In this document: one piece after another, positions 22,765-34,920 of the stretch
Position numbering within the stretch: position 1 is the first letter of the stretch
Layout: each line of letters starts with the position of its first letter
From: Charina bottae
Taxonomy: Eukaryota; Chordata; Lepidosauria; Squamata; Charinaidae
Direction of reading: 5' to 3'
Assembly (NCBI GenBank): GCA_023362775.1
Contig: JALMGJ010000004.1
Coordinates: 84,093,798-84,157,797, forward strand
Length of the DNA stretch: 64,000 nt
Notes under the pieces: model-generated
Told to the model about the DNA's origin: nothing
Databases searched by the model: none
The model's input: the letters and a program-made list of their open reading frames with translations, nothing else
Program-made: the position numbers and the translations under genes

Positions 22765-25374
22765 TCAACATTGTTCTGTCACAGTTTTAATGTGTTCCAG
22801 GGAACACACTCCATTAGCTTATTGGTCCAGTTAACAACATTTCATTCCTCATAGTAGTCACTCACAACTTTTTGTCTTCCATTGGGTTTGCTTGTTTGTA
22901 TAATTATCTTGGTAATGAAGAGTTGTTTCCAATGTGATACTCCTGTTTTAGCACCTAAGTTACTTGATATGACATGTAGTCACTTGTTACTTCCAATTCT
23001 CTGACTTTTTCTTCAAGCACCATACAAACTTGAACATACTGTAAATATACGTCAGGTTATTTTCAGGCAGGAAGATCACAATTTCACAATCATGTACATT
23101 CATCCTTATTTCTGTTTCTTAAGGTAATCACTAGAAGAGGTTTTATTTCTTCTTGTTTCTTTTACGTACACACTGTTAACTTCGAAGGAAAATTTATTAG
23201 AGAACTCCTCAAATTCTCCTACCAAAATTCTCCATTAATTCTTCTTGCTTGCTTGCTTGTTTTGCTGTCACCAAAACAACACTAGCTTTTTGTCCACTAA
23301 GCTGGATTCAATCACATATACTTTGTACCATATTAGGAATAATTTGATATTGATATATGCAAACTATTTCTTGTCGTGGGGGTGTGGACAAGAGAACTCA
23401 GTAAGGAATCTTGCTACTTACCTTATTCCTGTGTTTAATCAATTTAGTCCTATATTGCAATTTACAATATTTTATTTATTTATTTTATTTATTATTAGAT
23501 TTGTCACCGTTTATCTCCTCTCATCGGACTCTGGGACAATACAACTATTCTTAGTTGCAATTAAAAAAAAAGTAAAAGTGATAAAACAACTTTTAACATG
23601 CTCTTTCAAGGATGAATCAGTGTAGAAACATTATTTTGTTGTAGGTACAAATGCAATTAATTTATTCAGATCCAGACATAGTTATATGTGTTCAAAACGT
23701 ATTGTGCTCTGGTATTTTTAGATAATAATATAGGTATTTACTTATATAAATACTTACAATAGCAACATTTATTAAGTATAAAAATACTGAATACTTATAG
23801 AGGTCTTTTCAGATGAACATAAAAAAAAACTGAAAATAACTTTAAAAGTAATCCGGTCCAGTCTATAATGATGCAGAGACACAGGAAGAGAGAGTTGAAA
23901 ACAGTGCATTGCCTAGTTGATTAGTAATTATTAAGAACTCTTTTAAACAGTAATCAAGAATGTCAACACAACTACCTGTTCGCTAGGCATTCTTATAAAT
24001 AGTATTCTATCAGTTCAACTTATCCTGTTTTTATACCTTATAGCATGGCCTGATGCAGGCATTTGTTTGGAAGGGGCAAAACCTAATTTTAATATACGTG
24101 AACATATTTGAGTGATTATACTTTCATTTCTTGTGAAGTTCTCACACATTTTTAGCGCCCAAAGATTTACATTGTTTAATATGGCTAAATAATGCAGCCA
24201 GTTTCCTGATTCTGTTTTTGTTTTTACAAAAACCAAACAGAAACAAAAACAACAAACCAACCAATTCTTTCAAGACAGTTCAAATTTTGCTCTTAAGATT
24301 TTATTTTCTTAAAATATACTCCTTTGGTATGAAATTAAATTCCCAGGGCTTCAAATGAATTGGTCTTTCTGATTACACTAATCTTAAAGAGGCAAACCAT
24401 AATCCAGAATGACAATAAAACTAATCTAACACTGAACTCCGTAAATCAGTGGAAATAAAAAAGAAATAAAGGCATTTACTACCAGTGTTGGTAATCAGAA
24501 AATATACTTTTTTTATTAAAAAAATAGAATAACAGGTATAGATGTTTCTATAAATAATGCTCAATTTCATAGTTTTAGATTTCTTATCTTTAATCTCTAT
24601 ACCTTTTCTATTGTTTTAATTCCTTTAGTGATATACTGTATGAAAGTCTTTATTTGTTTATTTCTCTTAAGTGGTTACAGCACTTTTTATATACTATTCT
24701 TCTGAGAAATAAATGAGGCTTCCTGCAAAAGATTTAGTTATATCATTCCCAAAATTATTTAATGTTTAAATCATACAGATATAGACATTGATATATAGAT
24801 ATATACTGTAGATATATAGATATATAGATCCTTACAAAGTAAAATCAATTTACTTTTTATTATTTTTATAGAATTTAAATTCATTTTTGCTGGTTTTCTA
24901 CCTGCAAAGAGTTTTTCAACTCCGTTCAACTATGTAAGCTTCAGAATGAACCTTCATTCACATTCCCCAAATCCAGTATATTCTGTTTTAGCTATGGCTC
25001 CTTTTTTACACTCTGTTCTTTCCATAAACTGATTTTGAAAATAAATAATTACAAATGTAATGCACACACATATTCATCACTGAAATTCAGACAGCTGGAT
25101 CTTTTCATCCGTGGATATGGACAAGGGATAAGGGAAAGAATTTACTTTTTTGAACAACAAGGAATAAATAGGTTGATTGGTTTACATCAGTATAAAGTGA
25201 ATTTTGAAATTGTAAGCAGGGACACTGCCCAGAAAGTTGAAATGATTATTTCATGCTCATAAAACTTTAACAGTAATTCAGAAATATTGGTAGAAATACT
25301 ACATAACTACTTTGTTTTCTAATGAAACATTCCTAATATAAATAGTGGTAGAAAATCTATTTAAAATGCTAAGT
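22765..25374. other. AT-rich stretch with no recognisable gene
   Basis: About 23466-23550 resembles another degraded L2-type tail on the minus strand (ttattta repeats, then ccgtttatctcc and gactctggga). A GATATA-rich run lies near 24785-24830. The frames at 23245-23625 and 24015-24260 have no recognisable domain. Confidence 0.45.
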
Positions 25375-26290
25375 CACAAATAGGGCCATTTGGACTCCAA
25401 GCTTGGCTGGCAGCTCGACCAGTCAGAGTTTCTCAAAGTGCTGAGACCTGGCTGAATTTTCCTTGTTTGCAGTGGACTACAGAAGTTGTGAGACCACTGA
25501 AGTTTTTCCCCTGAGGAAGGGGAGACCAGAAGATTGCTCACAGGGCCATTGGAATTGCCCACTCCTGCTTTTCTTTGTAGTTTCCACCACGGAGAGAACA
25601 GGGGTGAGTGCAAGGGAATGGCCGGAGAGGCATCTGGCTCTTACAGGGAATCTAAATCTCTTTGAAGAGACACAAGAGCATGCAGTCGCTTTTAGATCAC
25701 TTTAGAATTTTTTTTTTAGATTAGAATGTTTTTAGTATCTAAGATCTATCTTTTGGACTTTGCTTAAAATGTTGGCTAATTTTGTGCTTTCTTTGCTATA
25801 ACTGATTTTGGTGGAAGTTTGATAGGTTCTACATTTGCAACATAATGAAATGTTTGCATTTTTTTTTTACCTTTCTTTTGTATTAGAGAAGTTGGGACCT
25901 AAGAGACTTTGTTTGTAATTCTTCGCCTGACAAATTAATTGACTATTTATTTCTTGAGAAACTGTTTGTTTGGATTAAGCAGCTTGCAGCTTGAAGAACA
26001 AAAGCACAGGGAAACGTTTGTAAAATTTTTTTTCTTTTTTTCTCTCTACATTCTTTCAGAGTGGATTTTGTTTCACTTGGAATTTATTATTTATTTCTCC
26101 TTTTATAAACTGTTTGAAATATTATTCTCTCCTGTATTTTGGATTATTGGAACCTTTTTTTCCTTTTAATCTTAAAAAACTTTCTACTTAATAGATTTTG
26201 CTGGTAGTATTCCACGAATAGATCAGCTGACTAATCTTATTGTTTTGACTAGAGTGGTTGTTGCTATAATCTGAAGGACACAGAAGAAGA

Positions 26291-26704
26291 ATGGCTTTTT
26301 CAACAATAATTCAAGAGTTTAAAAAGGAATTTAGTGAATCTCTTTCAGAAATTAAAAAGTAATTGGAACTATTATTGATAACTTTGCAAGACGAAGAAAA
26401 AAAAGAACAAAAAATAGAATTAGAAATAGGAAAGAAAAATGTTTTTGAAATAGAAGAGAAACAGGAGGAAATTTTAAATATATTAGTTCAGAAAAACATT
26501 CTGAAGGCTATACATTATAATTCTGGTATAAATATGTTATGGCAGTGGAGACAGGGAGAAAATTTGAGTATGCAATTGGATAGATATTGTGAAATACGTG
26601 GAAAGGGTGAGAAAATTATTCTGATACTCTACACGAGATATAGAAAAAAGCAGGCTGTATATTGTGAACTTGGCATTGCATATTGTGATTTTGGCATAAC
26701 CTAA
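26291..26704 (+). pseudogene. L1 ORF1 N-terminal coiled-coil remnant
   Basis: ATG at 26291 starts MAFSTIIQEFKKEFSESLS and meets a TAA at 26360. The same frame continues with a Lys/Glu-rich segment (EEKKEQKIELEIGKK) typical of the ORF1 coiled coil, to a stop at 26702-26704. The RNA-binding and C-terminal domains of ORF1 are missing. In an intact element this protein would coat L1 RNA. Confidence 0.65.
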
Positions 26705-26824
26705 ACAGAAGATTCAGTATCATGATATGGGACATAAGCTTAATGAAAACACAGATTTGGATTGTATACAGAATATAAATTGATATGAGAAACTGTATGG
26801 ATATATAAAAAAGTGATATTCTAA

Positions 26825-27310
26825 GTGTAAGATATAAGGTTAAATATAAACATAAGTTGATATCATAAATTACTTTTTTCTTTGGAGATACATTTATGAG
26901 AAGATAATGATATGATGAGATGGAATTAGAATGAAGGTTATTACAGGATGACATCATGTATGAATATGTATGTATGAATATTATAAGAATTGGTATATTA
27001 GGTATTAGGTTAAGTGTTATGATAGGTTATGTATTTAGTTTAAATGGACATTATCCCAAGGAGTGGAAATTATAGATGGATAATTGAGATTTAAGATTAC
27101 AAATAAAAATATAAGTTGATATTATAGTTTATTTTTTTATGGAAATATATATATAAGAAGATAATGGGATGATGAGGTGGAATTAGAATTAATGTTATTA
27201 CAGGATGACATACTTTTACAATATTATGTATGAATATATATGTATGAATATTACAAGAATTGCTATATTATGTATTAAGTTATGCAATATGTTAGGTTAT
27301 GTACTAGTGG
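26825..27310. repeat. Imperfect tandem duplication in the L1 3' UTR
   Basis: Units of about 220-270 bp: the segment with agaagataatgatatgatga, ggaattagaatgaagg and ttattacaggatgacat (first unit, near 26895-26955) recurs near 27150-27210 with small changes. A shorter third trace (aaggagtggaa near 27058 and 27480) suggests further repetition. Confidence 0.75.
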
Positions 27311-27836
27311 AATATGTAGTCATAATATGAATATATTGTTTATTAGAAGTAAATAAGGCTTTTATTTGTTATACTAATTGGATTTTATTGAAGATACAAA
27401 TATAGATGTAAAAATGGAAAGAATGAATATAAAATATCAAACTGATGTAGCAATGAACATTTAACATTTAACTACTACTTTAAGGAGTGGAAGCCAAAGA
27501 TGGACTATTGGGAGATAGTAAGATAGGTGAAACCTAGATGAAGATCAGAAGATTGGATTATAGAAATCAAAGGGCATATGACAAAGAAATGTTCCTGTGT
27601 ATCGTATGAAGGACTAACATTTAAAATCAATTATTGTACTTAAAGTTCAAAGATAGATTGGAGGACACCTATTCTCTATATTTTCTTTGTTTATTATTTC
27701 TTGACTTCACTTTTTCTTTATCTTTTTCTTATTTTGTATTTCTATTTCTATTTCTTTTTTCTGTTCTAACTTTTAATATGTATTTTAAAACTCAATAAAA
27801 TTATAAAAAAAAAAAAACAACAAATAGGGCCATTTG

Positions 27837-28375
27837 AACTTGGTAAACAAATGGGCCTGCAGACATTTCTCTTAGTGCCTGCCAGGTACCATGTTTTGTT
27901 TTGTTTTTTAATTTGAAAATAAAGATAAATGGAAGCTGTAATTTGTAAACTGTCCGAGTCTAAGATCATTTTTATTTCTATTTATATCTCTGGATGCAAG
28001 AGGCATTCTTAAAAATTAAAAAAAAAGGTTAGTGACAGCAGTAATGTTTTCAGTGACCATCTGCCCACAGAAAAAATAAGGGTAAGTAAAATAGCAAAAG
28101 TAATATGTCTTGTAGGGGGGCTAAAAAGGGTGGTCAGTCCAATTTACTTTAAGGTTTGGCAATTTAGTGATTATTTTTTTAAAAAAATAAGACCACTTTG
28201 CGAATTAAAAAATTAAAATGCTTACTTCTTAATACTAAGCTGTTAAGCGTGCTTGTGCATGTGTGTATATATATATACACACATACACATACGCATACAC
28301 ATATCTTGTTAGTGTCAGTGATTAGTGATATATAACAGGACTAAAAACAAAAGAACATGAAAGACATTTTTAAAA
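27837..28375. other. AT-rich stretch with no recognisable gene
   Basis: A TG/TA/CA-alternating palindromic run at about 28255-28306 can form a hairpin. Nothing else was recognised. Confidence 0.45.
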
Positions 28376-28388
28376 AATGGATTATTTG

Positions 28389-30257
28389 ATGGCTGTTGTG
28401 GGTCTTCCGGGCTGTGTGGCTGTGTTCTGGAAGTTGTGGTTCCTAACGTTTCACCAGCATTTGTGGCCAGGATCTTCAGAGGGCAGGAGCACAGACAGAA
28501 GCGAAATCTCTGTGCCCAGGTAGAGTGGCAATGTTTTGTTTGTTTTCTATTTATAGAGCTAAGTTATAGGAGATTAGGTGGGGTTTTTTGTTGTGTTGAA
28601 ATGTTAACGAGTGGCTGATGAGCGTGATTAGCATGTTCATTGTGAGAAGTATTCCCCTGTCCTGGTGGTTGGACTGAGTTTGTTGACCTTTTGCAGGCTG
28701 TGTTTTTCAGGACTGGTAGCCAGGTTTTGCTAATTTTTAGACTTCCTTCTTTTTTATTGTAACTGTGCTGGTGTTTGTGAATTTCAATGGCTTCTCTGTA
28801 TAATCTGGTGTAGTGGCTTTTGGTGTTGTCCAGTATTTCTGTGTTTTCAAATAGGATTTTGTTTCCCATTTGCTTGAGAGCATGTTCAGCTACTGAAGAT
28901 TTTTCCGGTTGCTGTAGTCTGCAGTGTCTTTCGTGTTCTTTTATCCTGGTGTGAATGCTTCGTTTTGTGGTTCCGATGTATACTTGTCCACAGCTGCATG
29001 GTATGCGGTATACTCCTGCAGCAGTGCGGGGGTCCCTTTGCTGATTTTAGCATTTGTTGTATTTTCCTGGTGGGTCTGAAGACTGTTTGAAAGTTGTGTT
29101 TTTCCATCAGTTTTCCCATGCGGTCAGTGACTCCTTTGATGTAGGGCAGGAATACTTTGTTTGTGTGGGGCTGTTTTTCTTCAGTTGGATGTTGTTTTCT
29201 TGGTTTGATGGCTCTTTTTATTTCATTTTTGGAATAGCCATTCACCTGTAGGACACAATTCAGATGGTTAAGTTCATTGTTGAGAAATTGGGTTTCACAG
29301 TTTCGATTAGCACGATCCACCAAGATTTTGATCATGCCTCTCTTTTGTCGTGGGTGGTGATTGGAATTTTTGTGCAGATACCTTTCTGTATGGGTGGGTT
29401 TTCTGTATACTTTGTGTCCTAGTTTGAGGTCTGGTTTGCGTATGACCAGCGTATCTAAAAATGGAAGTTTGCCATCAGTTTCTTTTTCCATAGTGAATTG
29501 TATATTGGGGTGGATGCCGTTTAGGTGGTCCAAACATTTCTCCAGTTGTTCTTCAGTATGACTCCAAATTGCGAAGGTGTCATCCACGAACCAGAACCAG
29601 ACTGTTGGTGTAATGGGAGCCGATTCCAAAGCCTGTTTTTCAAAATGTTCCATGTAAAAGTTTGCTATGACTGGGCTCAGGGGGCTTCCCATGGCAACGC
29701 CATCCATCTGTTTGTAGAACTCATTCTCCCATTGAAAGAAACTAGTTGTTAGGCAGTGTTGAAATAAAGCTGTAATGTCTTCTGGGAAGATTTGCTTGAT
29801 GAGTGCCAGGGTGTCCCTTACTGGTACCTTGGTAAACAGGGATACTACGTCAAAGCTGACCAGTTTGTCTGTGTGGTTGAGTTTTAGGGTGCTGATTTTG
29901 TTGATGAAGTGTCCTGAGTCTTTGATGTGTGATGGAGTCTGTCTGATGTGGGTCTGTAAAAGGGTTGCCAAATGTTTGGATAATTCATATGTCGGGGAGC
30001 CAATGGCACTTACAATGGGTCTGAGTGGGATCGAGTCTTTGTGGATATTGGGGAGTACGTATAGTCTTGGTGAGAGAGCTTCTGTCTTGCAGATACATTG
30101 TAGTACGTTGGGATGCAGGGAGGAGCTCTTTATCAGTGTGTTGGTTTCCTTCATGATTTTAGGAATGTTAGGAACCACAACTTCCAGAACACGGCCAAAC
30201 AGCCCGGAAGACCCACAACAGCCATCGAACTCCGGCCGTGAAAGCCTTCGACAATAC
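28389..30257 (-). mobile_element. Penelope-like retroelement, near complete 3' part
   Basis: A 13-bp TSD, aatggattatttg, flanks it at 28376-28388 and 30258-30270. On the minus strand it begins with a terminal repeat (tgtcgaaggctttcacggcc, then gttcgatggctgttgtgggt), followed by the RT ORF, the GIY-YIG part and, at the far end (28389-28530), the terminal repeat in the opposite orientation. Such inverted or partial terminal repeats are normal for Penelope elements. Frameshifts disable it. Confidence 0.9.
28445..28482 (-). ncRNA. Hammerhead-ribozyme-like motif in Penelope terminal repeat
   Basis: Minus strand: CTGAAGA (complement of 28473-28479), a variable stem-II segment, GAAAC (complement of 28448-28452), then GTT. 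Same architecture as at 19536-19573. Stem-II pairing is weakened by substitutions. Confidence 0.5.
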
Positions 30258-30259
30258 AA
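28564..30259 (-). pseudogene. Penelope reverse transcriptase / GIY-YIG endonuclease ORF, frameshifted
   Basis: The long frame 30259-28886 reads through the terminal repeat (start MYCRRLSRPEFDG is repeat-derived) into the RT: YVLPNIHKDSIPLRPIVS, SFDVVSLFTKVP, MGSPLSPVIANFYME and the catalytic FVDDTFAIW near residue 224. The C-terminal GIY-YIG domain (GVYRIPCSCGQVYIGT, near 29010-28960) is in a second frame, so a frameshift lies near 29030. The far C-terminus (about 28869-28564) carries the RLYREAIEI-type ending. The N-terminal part of the RT upstream of the YVLPNIHK block is missing. Established function: the GIY-YIG nuclease nicks the target and the RT copies the element. This copy is inactive. 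Confidence 0.88.
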
Positions 30260-30270
30260 TGGATTATTTG

Positions 30271-30715
30271 TTTATTTATTTATTATTTTAGATAGCCACC
30301 CATATCACTACTATGACTCTGGGTGGCTTACAAAGTTAAAAATACAGAAAACAATATAAAATCAACCAAAAAAATCTGCAAAAATCATTAAAAATGTTAA
30401 AAACAATAAAACTATTAAAAACATGAAAAAAATCAGCGGGAGAGCACCATTCATTTTCCTAAAAGTACAATGTCTCCAGATCCCCAGGCCAGATGACAAA
30501 GCCATGTCTTCAGGATCTTCCAGAAGCCAACAAGGTTGGGGCAAATCTCACCTCGGGGGGGGGGATGATGTTCCACAGTGTGGGCACTGTAGCAGAAAAG
30601 GCTTTCCTTCTGAGTCCCGTCATATGACATTCCTTCACAGATAGACCAGCAACAAGCCCTTTCTGCTGGATCTGATGGGACGGCTAGATATGATTGGGGT
30701 GAGGGAAATATTAGT
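30271..30715 (-). mobile_element. LINE 3' region fragment (L2/CR1-like)
   Basis: After ttatttattt repeats, plus-strand gactctgggtggcttacaa is the reverse complement of an L2-type 3' terminus. The following text (gatgttccacagtgtgggc, agaaaaggctttccttctg) matches the 3' non-coding region of squamate LINEs in minus orientation. No open frame is present. Confidence 0.6.
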
Positions 30716-30719
30716 GGGG

Positions 30720-31813
30720 TCTTTAAAGTTAAAGGAATAGTTTTCTGTATAAAGCAATGACAGTAGAAAGAAATTTTGCAATTCTCCCAGAGATGTTAGA
30801 GTTCCCATCTAACCAGAAGAAGCAAATGAAGTCATCCCCAGCCTGGTAAGATTACTATTAGTAAGCAGAGTTATAAGAGTTGCTGTAGAAAGGATATCTA
30901 GAAATCTGTGGGCTAGAGTTTCACTTCGTTCAAGTAACAGAGGAAAGTCACTTCTGTAGAAGGGATATTATTATACCATCCTCCAAAAATTGCATGCTAA
31001 GGACAAAACTCTGCAGTATACTAGGTAGGTTATATTGAACAGATAATTTGTTGGCATGCAAAATTTCCTATGTATATGAAGCCAGTTTCAATTTCTAGTT
31101 CACCCTGCTTCACTTGGAGAGCTGTATCAAAAAAGGTGCTGCTGGATTGTGGTTGTAGCCTCTTGTAGGAAGGCTGCTCTTGAGAAGCCACACTGGCATT
31201 GATCACTCTGGAATTTGGCATAGTGCTCTTAGGAATTTGGAGTGGATGAGTTCTGAGGGCTTTAAGATATTGTATGCAAATATTTGGGAGCCATATAACA
31301 TCTGAGAAATAGATTTAGCTTTAAACCATTTTATGGCCACAGATATGTTTTTTGCTTCCTTTGGTATAAAAGAAGCCAAATCTAGCCTTTGTGCTGTTGC
31401 TAACATTGCCAGAAATAAATTTGTTTGTGCCACATTTTAAAGACTTGGAATACTATGCCAGTATATTTGAAGGATGAAACCTATTGTTTATCTGCCATTG
31501 GTGTTTGCAGCATCTCAGTCCTTTCAAAAAGAACATAATTTTGGTTTTGGAATAGTTTATTGTGGGCCTTTCTTCCTTCCTTCAGAAAATTGCTACAGTC
31601 CATAGACTTCTGAGGCCAGCTTGAGGCAAAAGGAGGATAGTTGCATTATTGACATAGAGAAGCACAGACAACTGTCTATTAGCAAGTTTAGAAGGATGTA
31701 CTTCTACCCTGGTTAAGGTTGTGATATTTGAATTCACAAAGATATGGAGAGGGGAATTGTTTCTGCTTGACATTACTCTGCATCCCAAGTTTCCTGATCC
31801 AAAAAACAAAGTT
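30720..31813 (-). mobile_element. Unassigned squamate LINE, RT fragment
   Basis: Minus-strand frames, in order: a segment HPSKLANRQLSVLLYVNNATILLLPQ (about 31710-31630) that corresponds to the RT active-site block, with the YADD motif mutated to YVNN; then SISQMLYGSQIFAYNILKP and HSKFLRALCQIPE (about 31330-31205); then an in-phase continuation to about 31030 (ETGFIYIGNFACQQI). The frames are interrupted by stops and shifts. The family is the same as 15185-16245. It is catalytically dead. A CCCTT array bounds it at 31814. Confidence 0.65.
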
Positions 31814-31899
31814 GTCCCTTCCCTTCCCTTCCCTTCCCTTCCCTTCCCTTCCCTTCCCTTCCCTTCCCTTCCCTTCCCTTCCCTTCCCTTCCCTTCCCT
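31814..31899. repeat. (CCCTT)n microsatellite
   Basis: About 17 uninterrupted pentamers. Open frames across it on both strands (SLPFP, GREGK) are artefacts. Confidence 0.97.
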
Positions 31900-33569
31900 C
31901 AACTGAAGTATGGAATGCTAAGGAACCTGTGGACTGCTGGAAAATTTATTTAATAATCAAATCTATTAAGAGTCAGATTTTGACTGTGAATTTATTGCAG
32001 TTAAATATATATGCAAGAATAAATAAACAAATGGACACATTCTTCAGGTATTAACATCACAATCATAACAACTTGCTAGTATTTGGAGAAAAAATATGAT
32101 TTCTTTTTCATCAAATTGAATGATAAAATGCAGATGTTTCAACATTGTATCTGGAAAACCCTACAGAAGAATTTACAATGGAAAATTCATAGGAAAAGAA
32201 ACAAATAAACATTCCTACCTACCTACACTTTCCTCTTCTGTCCTGCATTAGCATTACACAATGAAAATGGGTTTGGGTTTTTTTTTTTTTTTTGCAATGT
32301 CCAGCCTGCTGAAGGTGATTAGAAGCCCTGAGCAGAATACTCCGGATATTCACCTTTTGTACATATTTAGTCTCAGCAGACAAGCTATATTGGAGTCTTA
32401 AAGGTTATCAGTGGGAACTGCAGTAATGTTTGTCCTTAAGCAGAACAGTGGGGGAATGAATGAATTATCCAAAGACATGAAAAAATAATGCTGGGTAGGT
32501 CATGATCAGGTTAGAGAATGCAAGTTGGAAGAAGTAGCAAATCCCACAGCACTGAGGAAGATGAGGATCTGAGAACGGGTCCTTAGCAAATATAAAGGTC
32601 ACATCATGTTCAGCATGGAACTAAAAGATAAGCTATTCTACTTATAGCATAAATGCTTCTCCTATGAGTATGGGAATTGGTATAAAAACCTTGCTACTTG
32701 CCTTACTATAGTACTTCTGGGGTTTCACTATTTGGTTAGCATGAATGCAATCTGGATTTTTTTAATTGCCATATTCCATTACACTAAATTCAATTTCAAA
32801 ATAAATAAAATTAAAATATTCAGCTCAAAGCATATGTTTCTTTTATCATAGTTTGTTCTGGTCACAAACAAGTTGACAAGAACCATTGGATTGAAAATGA
32901 AATATTAAAGATACTCTGTCCAGATAATTTTCATCAATTAATCTCCTTGGTGGAGCCATATCAACAACTTTGGGAGCAAGGAGCAACGGTGGATAAATGA
33001 CTAATAATGGAGCTACTGGATTACATTATTGTCACATATAACAGAGGTAGAAAATTAAAGATGTACAACAAAAGAGAAACAACAAAAAGGATTAGGAAGT
33101 TATGTGTTTCAAGAAGGGAAATATCAGACTCTCAGTAAATGATGGAAACTTCACATTCCCTAAGATCGCTTCCTTCTAGATTTACATGGATTTTCATTCC
33201 ATAGGACAGGATGACTCAAGCAGTGTGGAATGGAGTTGGCTTTTTCATGGGAAAACAGGAGAGAAAAGTTTTTAGTCAGAGTTCTTGATCACATCAGTCA
33301 ATGGAATAAGACATCAAAAAGCCTTAGAAATATTTTATTATACCTTTTCCCCAGCTTAGGTTCAAAATGGGATAAAATCCTCTAAGTCATGACAATGTGC
33401 AAAAACATGATTAATTTTGGAGTTTATTTTATCCTGCATAAGGTGAATACACACATACATACACATGTGTATATGTATTCATACAATTCTTTTTAGAACT
33501 GAATCCTAAGCACATATACATATATACATATAAACTTTGTTCATGTATGTATGTATGTGTATGCAGGAC
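31900..33569. other. AT-rich stretch with no recognisable gene
   Basis: There is a poly(T) run at 32277-32293 and TATG/CATA-rich patches near 33445-33560. No coding or RNA feature was recognised. Confidence 0.5.
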
Positions 33570-33574
33570 ACACA

Positions 33575-33945
33575 TGTTGGTGTATTATTCTTTGAGGTCA
33601 CAGCAATAAAGCCTTATTAGGTAAGCACCTGCAAATTTTTAAAGGTCAGGCAGCACGTGATCCAGGTTGAGGAGTATAAAAGAACCTGCCTGCCTACCCC
33701 GCCCCGCCCCGCTTCTGCTCACTGCTTCTGTTTTCTACACCTGCTTGCTTACTACTTCTCCTTTATGGTATGTGGATTTGTAACGCTTCCAGGGATCTGG
33801 AAGAGAACTGTAAATAGTATCTGTTTGAATGAGTAACTAATACAACTACAACTGATTTACTACAAATGACTGGCATCATTTATTGGTCTCTAATGCTAAT
33901 CACTTTCTGATACTCTGCGTGTGCAAGAAAACACACACACCAACA
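33575..33945 (+). mobile_element. Solo LTR (371 bp) with 5-bp TSD
   Basis: The sequence starts tgttggtg and ends caccaaca, an inverted TG...CA terminus. It is bounded by the direct repeat acaca at 33570-33574 and 33946-33950. A TATA box (tataaa, 33675-33680) lies about 100 bp in. There is no primer-binding site, polypurine tract or gag/pol beside it, so it is the product of LTR-LTR recombination. Whether the parent was an endogenous retrovirus or another LTR retrotransposon cannot be told. The orientation is taken from the TATA box. Confidence 0.75.
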
Positions 33946-33950
33946 ACACA

Positions 33951-34818
33951 TAGATATGTGTATGAAACTCTCTTCAACACACACACACTTTTAAATTGGA
34001 AGAATTATATTTCTCACTAAAAAGCTTATAGGGGAAGGGTCAAAGAAGCAGAGGGTTGAATTTATTCATCTTGATTAAGGCTGACAGTATTAATGGTTAT
34101 GATTTTAGTGATGTGAGTATGACTGGCAAAAAATCAATTCCTTATCAAGGTAGCTCAATGAAGACAGGAGCTGCAAAATAATGGAAAGAGGAAGATGGTG
34201 ATAAATACAAATGAAGCAAGTCCCCAAATAGTGTTGTCTATTTGAGGATCAACTTTACCTGTCAATCATTATTTGTCATTGTCCATTCAAAAATGCATAT
34301 ACTTCATAGAAGTGTTAGAATGGATATTCACTAAAATCATCTAAATTTTATGCTCACTGAAATACTCTAGAATTTATATTCAGTGTAGAATATTTTTGTT
34401 AAGCAGTCAAGTCTTACAGTCTGCTTAAAAATTTGGGGATTAAATTTGAGTAACTATTTGCATGACTCCTATACTTCTTCAGCTGGACTACCACATTACA
34501 TTAATTAAAAGAAAAGCAAATACAGAAACAATGAGGCAGTGTCCCCCTTAGCTCCTAATTTACTAAACTAAATAATGTCCTGAAGTTTAGAATGAGGTAA
34601 AATATACGTTTGTGAAATGGGTAATTAGTAGAAAAGGAAGGGTTTTTTTTAAAAATACTTCAGACATAGGAGTATATTCATTTCATGATTTTCGGTCATT
34701 AGAACTCAATACATTGAACAAATTGGGGTATCCTGTAAGGGAGATTCATATATCTGATTTCTGACTCTATGTATTATCACATATGTATTTTATTATTGTA
34801 TTTTTATCTTTGTATTGT
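33951..34818. other. AT-rich stretch with no recognisable gene
   Basis: Nothing assignable was seen. Confidence 0.45.
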
Positions 34819-34920
34819 TTTTATTTTATTTTATTTTATTTTATTTTATTTTATTTTATTTTATTTTATTTTATTTTATTTTATTTTATTTTATTTTATT
34901 TTATTTTATTTTATTTTATT
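34819..34920. repeat. (TTTTA)n microsatellite
   Basis: About 20 perfect pentamers. It lies where the 3' tail of the neighbouring minus-strand 5S-derived SINE would be expected. Confidence 0.97.

Larger units (their letters stand above)
25393..27819 (+). mobile_element. L1 LINE, internally deleted, with intact TSD and poly(A)
   Basis: It is flanked by direct repeats caaatagggccatttg at 25377-25392 and 27821-27836 (one more base, a, also matches). The 3' end has an ataaaatta signal and a poly(A) run. The 5' part (25393-26290) is an L1-type 5' UTR of about 900 bp, followed by the N-terminus of ORF1 and a long AT-rich 3' UTR. No endonuclease or RT sequence is present, so it was copied in trans by another L1 or lost ORF2 before or after insertion. 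Well-preserved TSDs suggest a fairly recent insertion. Confidence 0.88.

Noticed and set aside
26500..26957. Possible host exon near the L1 ORF1 remnant
   Set aside because: It lies wholly inside an L1 with flanking TSDs and has stops in the relevant frame.
31582..32054. Frames with GREGK or SLPFP repeats
   Set aside because: They are artefacts of the CCCTT array; only the adjacent RT-like text on the minus strand is real LINE sequence.
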